DNA from: Paraburkholderia rhynchosiae
GTDB lineage: Bacteria; Pseudomonadota; Gammaproteobacteria; Burkholderiales; Burkholderiaceae
Length of the DNA: 64,000 nucleotides
Reading direction: 5' to 3'
Assembly: GCF_002879865.1 (NCBI RefSeq)
Contig: NZ_PNXY01000009.1
Coordinates: forward strand, 1-64,000
Of the stretch, positions 61,597 through 64,000 are shown piece after piece (positions within the stretch are counted from its first letter, which is position 1; the number at the start of each line of letters is the position of its first letter). Under the pieces are notes generated by a model that was not told the origin of the DNA, searched no databases, and saw nothing but the letters and a program-made list of their open reading frames with translations. The position numbers and the translations under genes were made by a program.

Positions 61597-64000
61597 ATGA
61601 ACGACCACCAGCAACCGATTCACCCGGTTCCCGCCGCGCAAGGGTTGTACGACCCGGAAAACGAACATGACGCCTGCGGCGTCGGCTTCGTTGCTCACAT
61701 CAAAGGTAAGAAGAGCCACGAGATCATTCAGCAAGGCCTGAAGATTCTCGAGAATCTCGACCATCGGGGCGCCGTCGGCGCCGATCCGTTGATGGGCGAC
61801 GGCGCCGGCATCCTGATCCAGATTCCGGATGGTTTCTATCGCGAGGAAATGGCAAAGCAGGGCGTGACGTTGCCGCCGTTCGGCGAATACGGCGTCGGCA
61901 TGGTGTTTCTGCCAAAGGAACACGCGTCGCGTCTCGCCTGCGAACAGGAGCTCGAGCGCACGGTGAAGGCCGAAGGCCAGGTCGTGCTCGGCTGGCGCGA
62001 CGTGCCGGTCGACCACACCATGCCGATTTCGCCGACCGTCAAGGCGAGCGAGCCGCTGATCCGCCAGATCTTCATCGGCCGCGGCAAGGACATCATGGTG
62101 ACCGACGCGCTCGAGCGGAAGCTGTACGTGATCCGCAAGACCGCGAGCCACCGCATCCAGGCGCTGAAACTGAAGCACGGCAAGGAATACTTCGTGCCGT
62201 CGATGTCGGCGCGCACCGTCGTCTACAAGGGCCTGCTGCTGGCCGGCCAGGTCGGCGTGTACTACCGCGACCTGCAGGACGAGCGCACGGTTTCCGCGCT
62301 CGCGCTCGTGCACCAGCGTTTCTCGACCAACACGTTCCCGGCGTGGGAATTGGCTCACCCGTACCGGATGATCGCCCACAACGGCGAAATCAACACGGTG
62401 AAGGGCAACGTCAACTGGCTGAATGCCCGTACCGGCGCAATCGCGTCGCACGTGCTCGGCGACGACCTCCCGAAGCTGTGGCCGCTGATCTATCCGGGCC
62501 AATCGGACACCGCCTCGTTCGACAACTGTCTCGAGCTGCTCGTGATGGCCGGCTACCCGCTCGTCCACGCAATGATGATGATGATCCCGGAAGCCTGGGA
62601 GCAGCACACGCTGATGGACGACAACCGTCGCGCGTTCTACGAATACCACGCCGCGATGATGGAACCGTGGGACGGCCCCGCCGCGATCGCGTTCACCGAC
62701 GGCCGCCAGATCGGCGCGACGCTCGACCGTAACGGCCTGCGCCCGGCGCGCTACATCGTCACGGACGACGACCTCGTCATCATGGCGTCGGAAGCCGGCA
62801 CGCTGCCTATCCCCGAGTCGAAGATCGTCAAGAAGTGGCGTCTGCAGCCGGGCAAGATGTTCCTGATCGACATGGAACACGGCCGCATCATCGACGACAA
62901 GGAACTGAAGGACAATCTCGCGAACGCCAAGCCGTACAAGAGCTGGATTGACGCTGTGCGCATCAAGCTCGACGAAATCGAGCCGAAGGCCGAAGACGTC
63001 GCGACCGAACGCCGCGAAGCCGCTGCACTGCTGGACCGTCAGCAGGCGTTCGGCTATACGCAGGAAGACCTCAAGTTCCTGATGGCGCCAATGGCGCAAG
63101 CCGGCGAAGAAGCCGTCGGCTCGATGGGCAACGACTCGCCGCTCGCGGTCATGTCCAACAAGAACAAGACGCTCTATCACTACTTCAAGCAACTGTTCGC
63201 GCAAGTCACGAACCCGCCGATCGACCCGATCCGCGAAAACATGGTGATGTCGCTGGTGTCGTTCGTCGGTCCGAAGCCGAACCTGCTGGACACGAACAAC
63301 ATCAACCCGCCGATGCGCCTCGAAGTGTCGCAGCCCGTGCTCGACTTCAAGGACATCGCGAAGATCCGCGCGATCGATCAGTACACGGGCGGCAAGTTCA
63401 GCTCATACGAACTGAACATCTGCTATCCGGTCGCATGGGGCAAGGAAGGCATCGAAGCGCGCCTTGCGTCGCTGTGCGCGGAAGCCGTCGATGCAGTCAA
63501 GTCCGGCTACAACATGCTGATCGTGTCGGATCGCAAGACGGACCGCGACAACGTCGCGATTCCGGCGCTGCTCGCCACCGCCGCGATCCACACGCACCTC
63601 GTCCAGCAAGGTCTGCGCACAAGCACGGGTCTGGTCGTCGAAACCGGCTCGGCGCGTGAAACGCACCACTTCGCGCTGCTCGCGGGCTACGGCGCGGAAG
63701 CCGTGCACCCGTACCTCGCAATGGAAACGCTTGGCCAGCTCGCAGCCGGCCTGAAGGGCGACCTGTCGCCGGAGAAGGCCGTCTACAACTTCACGAAGGC
63801 GGTCGGCAAGGGTCTGCAGAAAGTCATGTCCAAGATGGGCATTTCGACCTACATGTCGTACACCGGCGCGCAGATTTTCGAAGCGGTCGGCCTCGCTGAA
63901 GACCTCGTGCAGAAGTACTTCAAGGGCACCTCGTCGAAGGTTGGCGGCATTGGTCTGTTCGACGTCGCGGAAGAAGCGATCCGTCTGCACCGCGACGCGT
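61597..64000 (+). CDS. gltB: Glutamate synthase large subunit, 5' part
   Basis: GltB is the alpha subunit of NADPH-GOGAT, which makes two glutamates from glutamine and 2-oxoglutarate. The frame opens at ATG 61597 and runs off the window after 801 codons, about half of the usual 1,500 or so. The N-terminal nucleophile cysteine is in NEHDACGVGFVAH (Cys27, after a 26-residue propeptide). The class II amidotransferase domain follows (LDHRGAVGADPLMGDGAG, HQRFSTNTFPAW, AHNGEINTVKGN). The central domain has begun (NMLIVSDRKTDRDN, VETGSARETHHFALL). No clear Shine-Dalgarno is seen before the ATG. Confidence 0.96.
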   Translation, partial: MNDHQQPIHPVPAAQGLYDPENEHDACGVGFVAHIKGKKSHEIIQQGLKILENLDHRGAVGADPLMGDGAGILIQIPDGFYREEMAKQGVTLPPFGEYGVGMVFLPKEHASRLACEQELERTVKAEGQVVLGWRDVPVDHTMPISPTVKASEPLIRQIFIGRGKDIMVTDALERKLYVIRKTASHRIQALKLKHGKEYFVPSMSARTVVYKGLLLAGQVGVYYRDLQDERTVSALALVHQRFSTNTFPAWELAHPYRMIAHNGEINTVKGNVNWLNARTGAIASHVLGDDLPKLWPLIYPGQSDTASFDNCLELLVMAGYPLVHAMMMMIPEAWEQHTLMDDNRRAFYEYHAAMMEPWDGPAAIAFTDGRQIGATLDRNGLRPARYIVTDDDLVIMASEAGTLPIPESKIVKKWRLQPGKMFLIDMEHGRIIDDKELKDNLANAKPYKSWIDAVRIKLDEIEPKAEDVATERREAAALLDRQQAFGYTQEDLKFLMAPMAQAGEEAVGSMGNDSPLAVMSNKNKTLYHYFKQLFAQVTNPPIDPIRENMVMSLVSFVGPKPNLLDTNNINPPMRLEVSQPVLDFKDIAKIRAIDQYTGGKFSSYELNICYPVAWGKEGIEARLASLCAEAVDAVKSGYNMLIVSDRKTDRDNVAIPALLATAAIHTHLVQQGLRTSTGLVVETGSARETHHFALLAGYGAEAVHPYLAMETLGQLAAGLKGDLSPEKAVYNFTKAVGKGLQKVMSKMGISTYMSYTGAQIFEAVGLAEDLVQKYFKGTSSKVGGIGLFDVAEEAIRLHRDA

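Overview
The window is a contiguous piece of a GC-rich betaproteobacterial chromosome. Protein sequences and gene order point to Burkholderiaceae, most likely Paraburkholderia or Burkholderia. The evidence is the order 5S rRNA, tRNA-Tyr/Gly/Thr, tuf, tRNA-Trp, secE-nusG; recQ between rpoC and rpsL; the close match of the r-proteins to Burkholderia sequences as I remember them; system II cytochrome c maturation; and the lptM-lysA/cyaY and mrcA-pilMNOPQ-aroKB arrangements. This assignment rests on recognition, not on a database search.

Positions 1-35842 are the transcription and translation core. It opens with the tail of an rRNA operon and a tRNA/tuf unit, followed by secE-nusG, rplKA, rplJL, rpoBC, recQ, the str group (rpsL, rpsG, fusA, second tuf), S10 (rpsJ to rpsQ), spc (rplN to rpmJ) and alpha (rpsM to rplQ). 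All genes are on the plus strand. Recognisable internal promoters lie before rpsL, rplC, rplN and rplQ. Those before rplN and rplQ are built into a 14-bp inverted repeat with a 5-nt loop in the same register, and the one before rplC sits in the loop of a related repeat. Long gene-free leaders precede rplK, rplJ, rpoB, rpsG, rpsJ, rplC, rplN and rpsD, where autogenous r-protein control would be expected. The two tuf genes are identical from codon 8 through the stop codon.

Positions 35978-46538 form a periplasmic redox and cytochrome region: cutA, dsbD, hemB (minus), engB (minus), a di-haem cytochrome c4, resB, ccsA, msrP and msrQ. Together they cover haem precursor synthesis, export of reducing power, an apocytochrome, its haem ligation machinery and a periplasmic methionine sulfoxide reductase. 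The hemB-engB gap holds a strong plus-strand terminator with no plus-strand gene. It is preceded by a hairpin whose loop carries an anti-Shine-Dalgarno-like pyrimidine run, so it is a small-RNA candidate.

Positions 46572-58804 carry lysA and lptM (minus), cyaY, mrcA/PBP1a (minus), then plus-strand pilM, pilN, a fused pilO-pilP, pilQ, aroK, aroB and dgt, mostly with overlapping starts and stops. The end of the window holds a DUF883/ElaB-like membrane protein and an OmpW-family porin (both minus). It closes with a RAYT/IS200-like protein that has lost both catalytic motifs and ends in an AT-hook-like sequence, and the 5' part of gltB (glutamate synthase large subunit), which runs off the end. 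No CRISPR array, prophage or intact insertion sequence is visible.
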